Shown here in pieces: positions 17,712 through 25,798 of a stretch of 64,000 nucleotides of DNA. Origin of the DNA: an uncultured Eudoraea sp. (GTDB lineage: Bacteria > Bacteroidota > Bacteroidia > Flavobacteriales > Flavobacteriaceae). Under the pieces are notes generated by a model. That model saw only the letters and a program-made list of their open reading frames with translations, made no database searches and was not told where the DNA came from. Location: contig NZ_CAMYOM010000016.1 of the NCBI RefSeq assembly GCF_947260015.1, forward strand, positions 1 through 64,000, read 5' to 3'. The stretch's first letter is position 1; the number at the start of each line of letters is the position of its first letter. The position numbers and the translations under genes were made by a program.

Positions 17712-18431
17712 ATGAAAATTATTCGTAAAAATGCACCGTTTACGCTATTCCTATCATTTACAGCATTACTTACTCTGGTTAGTTGTGGTGAGCAGAAAGC
17801 AAAAGATGAAGTACCTGAAGTCAAACAGGAAGAAATTAAAGCTCCGGAACAAATTGTCTCTGTAGATCAGGCCAGGAGCATGTACAAGAGCTATTCGGAA
17901 AGAAGGGCACCCCTTATTCAGAATTACGAAGATGCTTATGATAAACGGGATTCTAAAATGAAAGATTCTTTTGATGTTGCCCGTTATGTTTATTACGATT
18001 ATAAAACCATCAAAGATTATCTGACTTATATAGAAAAGGTAGCTGCAAAAGCGAATGTTGAGATCTCAACATTGCGCTTTTATTTTTCGAATTATCCAAA
18101 TCAGGCTAAATTTGAAGACGGGAGTCCTGTGATTCATCCAAGGCAAAATTCAGTATTTATCCTGCCAGCTTCAATTGTGGATAATGCGCAATATGGTTTC
18201 TATCTTGAAGAGCAGGAAGACGGTACCCTGGTTCCCGCTTATCTATCCTGGGATTTAGCACCATATATTCCTGAAGGGATGGGAATGATTCAAGAGGATG
18301 GAAATTCATATGCTGGAATGGGGCCAAATTTGGACAATTCCAATTCTTCATCATTGAGTCCTATGCCTTTTATAGCCAATGTAAGCACTATTTTAAATGA
18401 AGGTGGCTCAGCACCGCCTCCAAAAAAGTAA
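17712..18431 (+). CDS. Uncharacterised lipoprotein
   Basis: 239-residue protein with a lipoprotein signal peptide ending LLTLVSCGEQ, so the mature protein starts at Cys26. The following 30 residues are rich in Glu and Lys, then a mixed region containing QARSMYKSYSERRAPLIQ and VARYVYYDYKTIKDYLTYIE, which looks mainly helical, and a Gly/Asn/Ser-rich tail ending PPPKK. No family is recognised. It is 29 bases upstream of a multi-helix membrane protein on the same strand and may be co-transcribed with it. Confidence 0.65.
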   Translation: MKIIRKNAPFTLFLSFTALLTLVSCGEQKAKDEVPEVKQEEIKAPEQIVSVDQARSMYKSYSERRAPLIQNYEDAYDKRDSKMKDSFDVARYVYYDYKTIKDYLTYIEKVAAKANVEISTLRFYFSNYPNQAKFEDGSPVIHPRQNSVFILPASIVDNAQYGFYLEEQEDGTLVPAYLSWDLAPYIPEGMGMIQEDGNSYAGMGPNLDNSNSSSLSPMPFIANVSTILNEGGSAPPPKK

Positions 18432-18460
18432 TTTTAACTAATCTAACGCTCTAAAAACCA

Positions 18461-19150
18461 ATGGATTTGAGTTTTCTCAATTCACTTTTGGATAATACGT
18501 TTATACCTCTATATGCGATAGTAGTACTATTATCTTTATGGCGATATCCCAGGTATTATGATACCCCTTTGCGGTTTTTACCCATTTTAATAATGTATAC
18601 TTTCCTGAATGAACTTTTTGCGGTTCTTATTCGCGATAATGATGAGATTAGTCTGATCCTAAAAGAAATTTATTACAACAACAATTGGGTTATTTTCAAC
18701 ATATATAATATTGTGTTTTTTGTGTATTTCTATTTTGTTTACTACTTCTATATCTCTGGTAAAAGGCAAAGGGATTTTATAAAAGTTGGAGCACTTGCCT
18801 TTTTATTTATCTCAGTAGCCAACATGTTTTTCCAATCTTTCGCTACTCAGCCTCAGCTTACCGCCTATATTACAGGGGCAATTGTTTTATTATACTGCAT
18901 CTTTTTTTATTGGAAACATTTAAAAGAGCAGTATGGGGATTGGTTTTTAACAAGAGATTTGTTGTCGTGGTTAAGTTTAGGGATGGTAATTTTCTTTCTT
19001 GGTTATGTACCTATTAAAATTGCAAGATATTATATGGAAACAGAGATTCCCTGGGTAAGAAGTGTTCATCTTATATTAATAATCCTAATGTATGGCTGTT
19101 TTGCTTTCGGATTTATTCGAATGCGAAGGCGAAAACTACAAGTAGAATAA
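18461..19150 (+). CDS. Uncharacterised seven-helix membrane protein
   Basis: 229-residue integral membrane protein with about seven hydrophobic segments, beginning FIPLYAIVVLLSLW and ending LILIILMYGCFAFGFIRMRR. The basic C-terminus (RMRRRKLQVE) suggests a cytoplasmic end. No enzymatic motif is visible. Proteins of similar layout occur in Flavobacteriaceae beside signalling genes, but no partner kinase is encoded nearby. Spacing to neighbours is short (29 bases upstream, seven bases to the dehydrogenase-like gene), so a small operon with both is likely. Confidence 0.65.
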   Translation: MDLSFLNSLLDNTFIPLYAIVVLLSLWRYPRYYDTPLRFLPILIMYTFLNELFAVLIRDNDEISLILKEIYYNNNWVIFNIYNIVFFVYFYFVYYFYISGKRQRDFIKVGALAFLFISVANMFFQSFATQPQLTAYITGAIVLLYCIFFYWKHLKEQYGDWFLTRDLLSWLSLGMVIFFLGYVPIKIARYYMETEIPWVRSVHLILIILMYGCFAFGFIRMRRRKLQVE

Positions 19151-19157
19151 ATCAGTT

Positions 19158-19760
19158 ATGAAAATTCTAATTATCGGAGGAAATGGAACAATTGGGAGAA
19201 CAGTCAGCAGGTATTTCTCAAAAAAACACGAAGTTGTAATTGCCGGAAGAAACACTGGTGAAGAGGTTGTAGATATTTCAAGTAGTGAAACAATTGAAGC
19301 TCTTTTTAAAAAAATTGGCATTCAGGATGCTATAATTTGTACTGCCGGTGAAGCCAAATGGGCTCCTTTCAATGATCTTTCTGAAGATGATTTTTATATT
19401 GGGATCCGCAGTAAGTTAATGGGACAGGTAAATCTGGTGCGAATTGGTAAAAAATATCTAAATCCAAACGGTTCTATAACCTTAACCACAGGTATTCTTG
19501 CAGACGATCCTGTATTAATGACTACAAGTGCCGCAATGGTTAACGGAGCGATCCATAGTTTTGTCAAGGCAGTTGTCCTTGAACTTGATAATGGAATTCG
19601 AGTGAATGCGGTTTCCTCCGGCGTCGTTGAAGACGCCTTAGATAAATACGAGGATTATTTCCCTGGCCATAACCCAATACCTATGGATAAAATGTTAAGG
19701 GGATATATTCGAAGTGTGGAAGGGAAAGCTAATGGTGAGATAATTCGCATTTATGATTAA
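19158..19760 (+). CDS. Short-chain dehydrogenase/reductase-like protein without the YxxxK motif
   Basis: 200-residue Rossmann-fold protein. The nucleotide-binding motif is clear (IIGGNGTIGRTVSRYF), as are AGR at the second strand and the CTAG block (IICTAGEAKWAPF). At the usual catalytic position the sequence is SAAMVNGAIHSFVKAVVLEL, so Tyr and Lys of YxxxK are absent. I recall a sub-family of short SDR-like proteins (PRK07578 type) with the same replacement, so this is a family trait rather than damage. Substrate unknown; catalysis by the classical mechanism is unlikely. Confidence 0.8.
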   Translation: MKILIIGGNGTIGRTVSRYFSKKHEVVIAGRNTGEEVVDISSSETIEALFKKIGIQDAIICTAGEAKWAPFNDLSEDDFYIGIRSKLMGQVNLVRIGKKYLNPNGSITLTTGILADDPVLMTTSAAMVNGAIHSFVKAVVLELDNGIRVNAVSSGVVEDALDKYEDYFPGHNPIPMDKMLRGYIRSVEGKANGEIIRIYD

Positions 19761-19813
19761 GCCGGTAATTTTCGGTGAAGCATGTAGTTAGAAGCTTTTT
19801 ATAATTTTACCAG

Positions 19814-20575
19814 ATGGGATTCTACGATTTATCCAAGATTGAAAGGGAAAGACTGGTAGCCGACATCCGGAACGCCATAATTGATGATCTACACCATAGC
19901 AGCGTTGTTGCGATAAAAAGATACTTCTCTGATGAGGATACTTACGTTCGCAAGGCAGCCTATACGGTAACAGGAAAGTTGTTCAATACCGAAAGTTCCT
20001 TAAAATTGAAAATATTGGAAACTATCAAAGCTATGCTAAGTTCTGCAAATGAAAAAGAGCGACAAACTGCAATGAATGCGGCAGGTGAAATTGGTAAAAC
20101 AGATTTTGAGAGCGTTTGTGAATTTTTTGATTTTGCTCTGTTTGATAAGCACCATATCGTACGGAATGCCGTGATTGGTTCCCTTAAAAAAGTGGGGGCT
20201 AAAAATCCGGAACCCGCTTTGGAATGGGCCAAAAAATATCTTCATCATCCCAATAAGGAAGTGCGGCGTGAAATTTGTCACGGGATAGAATTAAGGGGAA
20301 GAACTCATCCTCAGGATATACTCCCACTTCTAAAGGAACTACAATTTGATAAAACTTCAAGAGTGCGCAATACCCTGATTCATGTCCTTGGCCAAATTGC
20401 TTATAAAAAAGGTTGTTTAGCTACCGTGGTCTCAGCGTTGAGTAATTGGGAAAATCGTGAACTTGTTGAAAAAGCAATGGATGAAATAGTAGATGTACAC
20501 TCGAGATATAAAAGCTTTGCAGCTATGACTCAATCGGAGGCCATCCAGTATATTGATCGACACTATATGCCATAA
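19814..20575 (+). CDS. HEAT-repeat protein
   Basis: 253-residue all-helical protein with repeating helix pairs, for example DEDTYVRKAAYTVTGKLF, EKERQTAMNAAGEIGKTDF, DKHHIVRNAVIGSLKKVGA, NKEVRREICHGIELRG and DKTSRVRNTLIHVLGQIA. The valine-arginine pattern before each second helix is that of HEAT or PBS-lyase-type repeats. Such proteins bind partner proteins or, in DNA-glycosylase relatives, DNA; none of the glycosylase residues can be recognised here. Followed by a bidirectional terminator shared with rpsT. Confidence 0.75.
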   Translation: MGFYDLSKIERERLVADIRNAIIDDLHHSSVVAIKRYFSDEDTYVRKAAYTVTGKLFNTESSLKLKILETIKAMLSSANEKERQTAMNAAGEIGKTDFESVCEFFDFALFDKHHIVRNAVIGSLKKVGAKNPEPALEWAKKYLHHPNKEVRREICHGIELRGRTHPQDILPLLKELQFDKTSRVRNTLIHVLGQIAYKKGCLATVVSALSNWENRELVEKAMDEIVDVHSRYKSFAAMTQSEAIQYIDRHYMP

Positions 20576-20577
20576 AA

Positions 20578-20605
20578 AAAGCCCTAACCGTTAGGCAAGG
20601 GCTTT
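20578..20605. terminator. Bidirectional terminator between HEAT gene and rpsT
   Basis: AAAGCCCT (20578-20585) pairs with AGGGCTTT (20598-20605) around a 12-base loop, with an A run on the left giving a T run on the minus strand. Confidence 0.65.
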
Positions 20606-20623
20606 AATAGATTTTTCCAATAC

Positions 20624-20875
20624 TTATATTGCAGCAATATGCTTTGTAAGTTTACTTTTTAAATTAGCCGCCTTATTTGCATGTATAATATTGCGTTTAG
20701 CAAGCTTATCTATCATACTCACCACAGTTGGCAAAAGGGATTCCGCCGCTTTTTTGTCGGTTTCACTCCTCAATTTTTTAATTGCGTTTCTTGTGGTTTT
20801 GTGCTGATATCTGTTGCGTAATCGCACAACTTCGTTTCTTCTGATTCTCTTTAATGCCGACTTGTGATTTGCCAT
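20624..20875 (-). CDS. rpsT: 30S ribosomal protein S20
   Basis: 83-residue, very basic protein that binds 16S rRNA in the small subunit. It begins [20 protein letters not shown] and contains [17 protein letters not shown] and [20 protein letters not shown], the hallmark S20 pattern including the conserved IHKNKAA-like block. Length is normal. Located just downstream of the two tRNA-Glu genes on the same strand; the three may share transcription. Confidence 0.97.
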   Translation of the reverse strand: MANHKSALKRIRRNEVVRLRNRYQHKTTRNAIKKLRSETDKKAAESLLPTVVSMIDKLAKRNIIHANKAANLKSKLTKHIAAI

Positions 20876-20916
20876 CTTTTTTTAAATTTTGTTTATTCGG
20901 GCTTTATATTTTTTTG

Positions 20917-20988
20917 TAGCCCGTAGGGGAATCGAACCCCTGTTACCAGGATGAAAACCTGGCGTCCTAACCCCTAGACGAACGGGCC
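20917..20988 (-). tRNA. tRNA-Glu (anticodon TTC), copy 1
   Basis: On the minus strand the 72 bases run GGCCCGTTCGTCTAGG ... to ACGGGCTA. The acceptor stem pairs GGCCCGT with ACGGGCT (first pair G-U), the anticodon stem is CCAGG/CCTGG around the loop TTTTCAT with anticodon TTC, and the T-arm contains GGTTCGATTCC. CCA is not encoded. Identical to the second copy 93 bases away. Confidence 0.95.
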
Positions 20989-21081
20989 ATTAACTTTTTT
21001 TTTAATGCTCATGTAATAAATGAGACCTATGATTATTAAACAGTCCTCATTAACCACATTTCAATATTTCAGTATTCTTTG

Positions 21082-21153
21082 TAGCCCGTAGGGGAATCGA
21101 ACCCCTGTTACCAGGATGAAAACCTGGCGTCCTAACCCCTAGACGAACGGGCC
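21082..21153 (-). tRNA. tRNA-Glu (anticodon TTC), copy 2
   Basis: Same 72-base sequence and structure as the neighbouring copy (acceptor, anticodon TTC, GGTTCGATTCC T-arm), no encoded CCA. The two genes lie in tandem, 93 bases apart, in front of rpsT, which suggests local duplication. This copy would be transcribed first. Confidence 0.95.
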
Positions 21154-21233
21154 ATTAGCGCGCATAAATGCGGATGCAAAAATACAATTATTTTTTACTA
21201 TACCAACTCCATTATATATTTTTTTGACTACAC

Positions 21234-22709
21234 TTAATATGCCTTGGCAAAGAGCACCCTTTTTGAAGAAGGTTTTCCGGTAACAATGCAGCTACCAGCC
21301 TCCTCAGGGGCGTCTAATGGAATACATCTAATTGTTGCTTTTGTTTCTTCTTTTATCCTATCTTCTGTAGCCGAAGTACCATCCCAATGTGCTGAAATAA
21401 AGCCACCTTTCTGATCTAAAACCCTTTTAAATTCTTCATAGTCATCAACTTCGGTAATGTGTTCTTCTCTGTAATTTCGAGCTTTTTCAAATATATTTCG
21501 CTGTATATCCTCGAGTAAAAACTCAATTTTTGCAACCACCTCATCAGCCTCCACAATTTGTTTTTCCAGGGTATCCCGGCGCGCCAATTCATAGGTCCCA
21601 TTCTCCATATCACGCTGGCCAATAGCTATTCTTACGGGAACTCCCTTTAATTCATATTCATTAAATTTAAAACCGGGTTTATGGGTATCGCGCTTGTCAT
21701 ACTTTACTGATATCCCTTTATTTTGCAATTCTTTTACCAAAGGGTTTATCCTTTCAGAGATTGCATCTAATTGTTCCAGACCTTTGTATATAGGGACTAT
21801 AACCACCTGTATAGGGGCCAGTTTAGGCGGTAAAACAAGACCATTATCATCACTATGTGTCATAATAAGAGCACCCATCAGGCGTGTAGAAACGCCCCAG
21901 GAGGTGGCCCATACGTATTCCTGTTTACCTTCCCTTGTTGCAAACTTCACATCAAAAGCTTTGGCAAAATTCTGACCTAAAAAATGTGATGTTCCGGCTT
22001 GTAATGCCTTTCCATCCTGCATCAGGGCTTCTATGCAATAGGTTTCTATGGCTCCGGCAAAGCGTTCACTTTCCGTTTTTGTTCCCTTTATTACCGGGAC
22101 GGCCATATGATTTTCAGCAAAATCTGCATATATATTCAGAATCAATTCAGATTCCTCTATCGCCTCCTGTTTAGTCTCATGAGCCGTATGACCTTCCTGC
22201 CAGAGGAATTCAGTCGTGCGCAGGAACAAACGTGTTCTCATTTCCCATCGTACCACGTTGGCCCATTGGTTAATTAAGAGCGGAAGATCTCTGTAAGACT
22301 GAATCCACTTTCTATAAGTGTCCCAGATAATAGTCTCAGAAGTTGGCCTTACAATAAGTTCTTCTTCCAGTTTAGCGTCTTCGTCTACTACAAGACCACT
22401 GCCGTCCTCGGCATTTTTCAGCCTGTAATGGGTGACTACGGCGCATTCCTTTGCAAAGCCTTCAACGTGACTGGCTTCTTTATTCAGATATGATTTTGGA
22501 ATAAACAACGGGAAATAGGCATTCTGATGCCCGGTATCCTTGAACATCTTGTCCAGGCCCGCCTGTATTTTTTCCCAAATAGCAAAACCGTAAGGTTTTA
22601 TCACCATACAACCCCTAACACCTGAATTTTCGGCCATATCAGCCTTGATCACGAGTTCATTATACCATTTGGAATAATCCTCGCTTCTTTTAGTTAAATT
22701 TTTTCCCAT
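21234..22709 (-). CDS. proS: Prolyl-tRNA synthetase (archaeal/eukaryotic-type, ProS type 3)
   Basis: Charges tRNA-Pro. The 491-residue class II synthetase lacks the large bacterial editing insertion and has the C-terminal extension of the ProS type 3 group, common in Bacteroidota. Visible motifs: [33 protein letters not shown]-like motif 1 region, motif 2 ([20 protein letters not shown]), [18 protein letters not shown] and motif 3 ([19 protein letters not shown]). The ATG at 22709 is preferred over the in-frame TTG immediately before it. A TATATTTG sequence directly abuts the ATG; if it is a promoter box it would serve a shorter transcript, so it is probably coincidental. Confidence 0.96.
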   Translation of the reverse strand: MGKNLTKRSEDYSKWYNELVIKADMAENSGVRGCMVIKPYGFAIWEKIQAGLDKMFKDTGHQNAYFPLFIPKSYLNKEASHVEGFAKECAVVTHYRLKNAEDGSGLVVDEDAKLEEELIVRPTSETIIWDTYRKWIQSYRDLPLLINQWANVVRWEMRTRLFLRTTEFLWQEGHTAHETKQEAIEESELILNIYADFAENHMAVPVIKGTKTESERFAGAIETYCIEALMQDGKALQAGTSHFLGQNFAKAFDVKFATREGKQEYVWATSWGVSTRLMGALIMTHSDDNGLVLPPKLAPIQVVIVPIYKGLEQLDAISERINPLVKELQNKGISVKYDKRDTHKPGFKFNEYELKGVPVRIAIGQRDMENGTYELARRDTLEKQIVEADEVVAKIEFLLEDIQRNIFEKARNYREEHITEVDDYEEFKRVLDQKGGFISAHWDGTSATEDRIKEETKATIRCIPLDAPEEAGSCIVTGKPSSKRVLFAKAY

Positions 22710-22805
22710 CAAATATACTTTGGCACAAATCTTGTGATCTTATTACCGAAATTGTTTGGTAAAACTAACTATTTTTAGAATGTTCAACAATATAAATTTA
22801 AAGCG

Positions 22806-24200
22806 ATGATACAATCTCTACCCCTCTCTAAATTAATAAGGACTGCAACGCTTCTTGTTGCAGGCATATTAGTGGTTTCCTGTGGTTCCTATCAGGAGGC
22901 TTCCTATTATGATAATGATGGTATCTATACTGAAGGGACCGAAATGGTCTATACAAAGAAAAAGAAACAGCCTAAACAACAGCAGGGTGATGGTATTTAT
23001 GGTGATTACTTTGGTCAGAAAGCCGATCAAATTGATGAATTCATGGAAGACGAAGTCTTTACTGATGTTGATGACTATTACGGAGGAGATGTACAAAATG
23101 ATAGTCTTCAAGTTGTACCGGAAGGAAATTATTATGAGGGCTATAATGATTATGTAGGTTACTCCGGATGGGGTGATAATCAATCTAATGTTATCATAAA
23201 CAATTACGACAGCGGCTGGGGTTGGGGTGGTGTTGGATTTGGTATTGGTATAGGCTTTGGCTGGGGCTGGGGCGGCGGCTGGGGCTGGGGCTATCCCGGT
23301 TATGGTTATGGTTGGGGCTATCCTGGTTATGGTTATGGTTGGGGCTATGGAGGTTATTGGGGCTATCCCGGTTATGGCTGGGGCTATGGAGGTTATTGGG
23401 GCTATCCCGGTTATGGCTGGGGCTATCCCGGTTATGGCTACGGATACGGATACGGATACGGATACGGAAGATATTCTTACAACAGTAGCAGGAGGGGTTA
23501 TTATGGCAATAATTATAATAATGCTTTAACTTCAAATTCATTAAGAGGTAGATCTAATCTCACATCAGGCAGAGGAAGATCGAGTGCAACATCAGGAAAT
23601 GGAAGAACGGCTTCCAGTTCCAGGTCTAATGTTGGAAGATCCGGCACAGCCAGAACTTCTTCCACAGCACGAAGTTCCGGTGCATATAGATCAGGTACAA
23701 CTGCAAGAAGAACAGTTAGTGCTGCTGCCATAAATAGAAACAGGGCGTACAGATCAAGCAGAAGTACACGATCTGTTCCCGGATATTCAAGTAATTCACG
23801 AAGCGGAAATACATACAGAAGATATTCACAGGGAACCAACAGATATAGTAGAGGGACTGACAGCAGGTCGAGCACGGCAAGAAGGTCTTATGGTAGTTCT
23901 ACTCAAAGAAGTTCTGGTTATTCCAGGTCGTCATCTTCAATGCCAAGAACCTCAGGTTATAGTTCCGGAAGAAGTTCAGGTTCTAGAAGTTCAGGTAACT
24001 ATAGAAGTTCTGGGTCCAGGAGTTCCAGAAGCTCAGGGAGCTATAGAAGCTCCGGGGGATCTTCAAGGTCTTCTGGCAGCATGAGAAGTTCCGGGGGGTC
24101 TTCAAGATCTTCTGGTAGCATGCGAAGTTCCGGTGGTGGCTCAAGAAGTTCCGGCGGTGGTTCGAGAAGTTCAGGTGGAAGCAGGGGCGGCAGACAATAA
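22806..24200 (+). CDS. Low-complexity lipoprotein: Gly/Trp/Tyr repeats followed by Arg/Ser/Gly repeats
   Basis: 464-residue secreted lipoprotein. The signal peptide ends LVVSCGSYQ. An acidic, Tyr-rich segment is followed by imperfect repeats of GYGWGYPG and GWGYGGYWGYPG (about residues 138-220), then a long basic tail dominated by R-S-S-G units (about 230-464, e.g. SYRSSGGSSRSSGSMRSSGG). The composition suggests an adhesive, intrinsically disordered cell-surface protein rather than an enzyme; the function is unknown. It lies 33 bases upstream of the OmpP1 gene on the same strand, and the pair may form an operon. Replication slippage in the DNA repeats could make its length variable between strains. 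Confidence 0.8.
   Translation: MIQSLPLSKLIRTATLLVAGILVVSCGSYQEASYYDNDGIYTEGTEMVYTKKKKQPKQQQGDGIYGDYFGQKADQIDEFMEDEVFTDVDDYYGGDVQNDSLQVVPEGNYYEGYNDYVGYSGWGDNQSNVIINNYDSGWGWGGVGFGIGIGFGWGWGGGWGWGYPGYGYGWGYPGYGYGWGYGGYWGYPGYGWGYGGYWGYPGYGWGYPGYGYGYGYGYGYGRYSYNSSRRGYYGNNYNNALTSNSLRGRSNLTSGRGRSSATSGNGRTASSSRSNVGRSGTARTSSTARSSGAYRSGTTARRTVSAAAINRNRAYRSSRSTRSVPGYSSNSRSGNTYRRYSQGTNRYSRGTDSRSSTARRSYGSSTQRSSGYSRSSSSMPRTSGYSSGRSSGSRSSGNYRSSGSRSSRSSGSYRSSGGSSRSSGSMRSSGGSSRSSGSMRSSGGGSRSSGGGSRSSGGSRGGRQ
23277..23470 (+). repeat. Coding tandem repeats (GGCTATCCCGGTTATGG units and a GGATAC hexamer array)
   Basis: Within the Gly/Trp/Tyr lipoprotein gene the DNA repeats the unit GGCTATCCCGGTTATGG-TGG with interspersed GGCTATGGAGGTTATTGG, then ends with about four and a half copies of the hexamer CGGATA (23441-23468, encoding Tyr-Gly). 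Codon choice is nearly identical between units, pointing to recent expansion by slippage or unequal exchange. Confidence 0.85.
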
Positions 24201-24233
24201 TTCCAAAAATCAGTAGTATTAAATTCTTATAAA

Positions 24234-25748
24234 ATGAAAAGAAATATAATTTTCATCCTGGTATTGATATGTGGGACTGTAAACGCTCAAAATATTGAGG
24301 ATGTACTCAGATACAGCATTGAAAACACCAATGGTACAGCTCGCTTTCAGGGCTTAAGTGGAGCTTTTGGAGCTCTGGGTGGTGATCTATCCGCATTAAA
24401 TATCAATCCGGCAGGCTCGGCAGTATTCAATAATAGTCAGTTTACTATGACCGGAACTAACTACAATCGCAACAACGATGCAACGTATTTCGGGAGAACC
24501 AACAATACCCGACTTAATTCATTTAAAATTAATCAAGCAGGAGGTGTTATCGTATTTAAAAATTACGATAAAAATGCTGATTGGAGGAAATACTCTTTAG
24601 CTTTTAACTATGATCTGGTAAATAATTTTAGCAATCAATTTTTTACCTCCGGGAATAGTAATGAAGGTATTGACAACTACTTTCTTGCTTATGCTCAGGG
24701 CCAGCCGTTAGGTCCCTTGTTTGTTCAGGATGGCGAGTTGATTGAAGAGGCCTATCTGGATATAGGGAGTAGTCTTGGTTTTGGACCACAGCAGGCATTT
24801 TTAGGTTTTCAAGCCGGGGTAATTGATCCGGTAGATATTGATGATGACAACAACACACAATATATTTCTAACGCTGAATACAACAGCGTAAATCAGGAAT
24901 TTTTGCAATCTACCAGAGGCTATAACAGCAAGTTTACCATGAATTTTGGCACGCAATTCAAGGATTTTCTATCTATGGGTGCTTCATTAAATTTTCATAG
25001 TATATATTATGAGAAATACACTCAATTGAGCGAGAGTGGTTTTGATACCGGATCAGAAGTTCAATTTATTAATTTTGATAACCTGCTGGCTACAAGAGGA
25101 AATGCGTTCTCCTTCAGCTTAGGAGTCATCGCTAAATTGAATAAATTAATAAGAATGGGGGCGAGTTATCAATCTCCCACATGGTATGATTTAAGGGATG
25201 ATTTTTCACAAAGAATTAATTCGGATTCCCCGGTTAGAAATTCGGATATAACATTTATAGATTTCAACATTGTCAATCTTTTCCCAAACTATAAGGTAAA
25301 GACTCCAGGCAAGTTTAATGGAAGTATGGCTCTTGTTTTTGGTCCCAATGGGCTTTTAAGTTTTGATTACAGTTATCAGGATATGTCCAATGCAGAATTA
25401 CGGCCTACTTCGGATTCAAGTTTTGCCACAGTTAATTCGGTAATTTCCAGTGAACTAAGATCGGTATCTACATTTAGAGTTGGCGGGGAATACCGTATAA
25501 AACAATTAAGTCTGCGTGGTGGTTATCGCTATGAGCAAAGTCCTTATGCAAACAGAATTACTGTAGGCGATTTAAATGGGTTTTCTGCTGGTATAGGTTA
25601 TAACTTCGGAGGCAGCAGACTAGACTTTACTTACAGCAGGTCTGAAAGAGATGGTAATGTTCAGCTTGCTGATGTGGGTTTAACAACTCCGGCAAGCTTA
25701 AATGCCGCTATGAACAATTATAGCTTCGGATACACAATTAATTTCTAA
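24234..25748 (+). CDS. OmpP1/FadL/TodX-type outer membrane transporter
   Basis: 504-residue outer membrane beta-barrel. It has a signal peptide (MKRNIIFILVLICGTVNAQ) and then the family's N-terminal hatch region: RYSIENTNGTARFQGLSGAF and GALGGDLSALNINPAGSAVF, closely matching OmpP1/FadL proteins. The rest alternates barrel strands (e.g. LSLRGGYRYEQSPY) and ends with the aromatic SFGYTINF. FadL proteins take up long-chain fatty acids or other hydrophobic molecules; the actual substrate is unknown. Preceded closely by the repeat lipoprotein and followed by a strong bidirectional terminator. Confidence 0.9.
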   Translation: MKRNIIFILVLICGTVNAQNIEDVLRYSIENTNGTARFQGLSGAFGALGGDLSALNINPAGSAVFNNSQFTMTGTNYNRNNDATYFGRTNNTRLNSFKINQAGGVIVFKNYDKNADWRKYSLAFNYDLVNNFSNQFFTSGNSNEGIDNYFLAYAQGQPLGPLFVQDGELIEEAYLDIGSSLGFGPQQAFLGFQAGVIDPVDIDDDNNTQYISNAEYNSVNQEFLQSTRGYNSKFTMNFGTQFKDFLSMGASLNFHSIYYEKYTQLSESGFDTGSEVQFINFDNLLATRGNAFSFSLGVIAKLNKLIRMGASYQSPTWYDLRDDFSQRINSDSPVRNSDITFIDFNIVNLFPNYKVKTPGKFNGSMALVFGPNGLLSFDYSYQDMSNAELRPTSDSSFATVNSVISSELRSVSTFRVGGEYRIKQLSLRGGYRYEQSPYANRITVGDLNGFSAGIGYNFGGSRLDFTYSRSERDGNVQLADVGLTTPASLNAAMNNYSFGYTINF

Positions 25749-25763
25749 ACTCAAATAATAAAG

Positions 25764-25798
25764 AAAAAAACCCCTGAAAGTATTCAGGGGTTTTTTTT
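25764..25798. terminator. Bidirectional intrinsic terminator
   Basis: CCCCTGAA (25771-25778) pairs with TTCAGGGG (25783-25790), flanked by seven A on the left and eight T on the right, so it works on both strands for the convergent ompP1 and T9SS genes. The T run reaches into the last codons of the latter. Confidence 0.9.

Noticed and set aside
23277-23470. Possible CRISPR-like array because of regularly spaced repeats
   Set aside because: Repeats are contiguous, vary in length, keep one reading frame and encode protein; there are no unique spacers and no cas genes.
23194-24084. Several long overlapping frames on both strands of the Gly/Trp/Tyr lipoprotein gene
   Set aside because: They are by-products of the repeated DNA; their translations are simple repeats (e.g. 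poly Leu/Trp or His/Asn/Ser) without signal or domain, while the called frame has a lipoprotein signal peptide.
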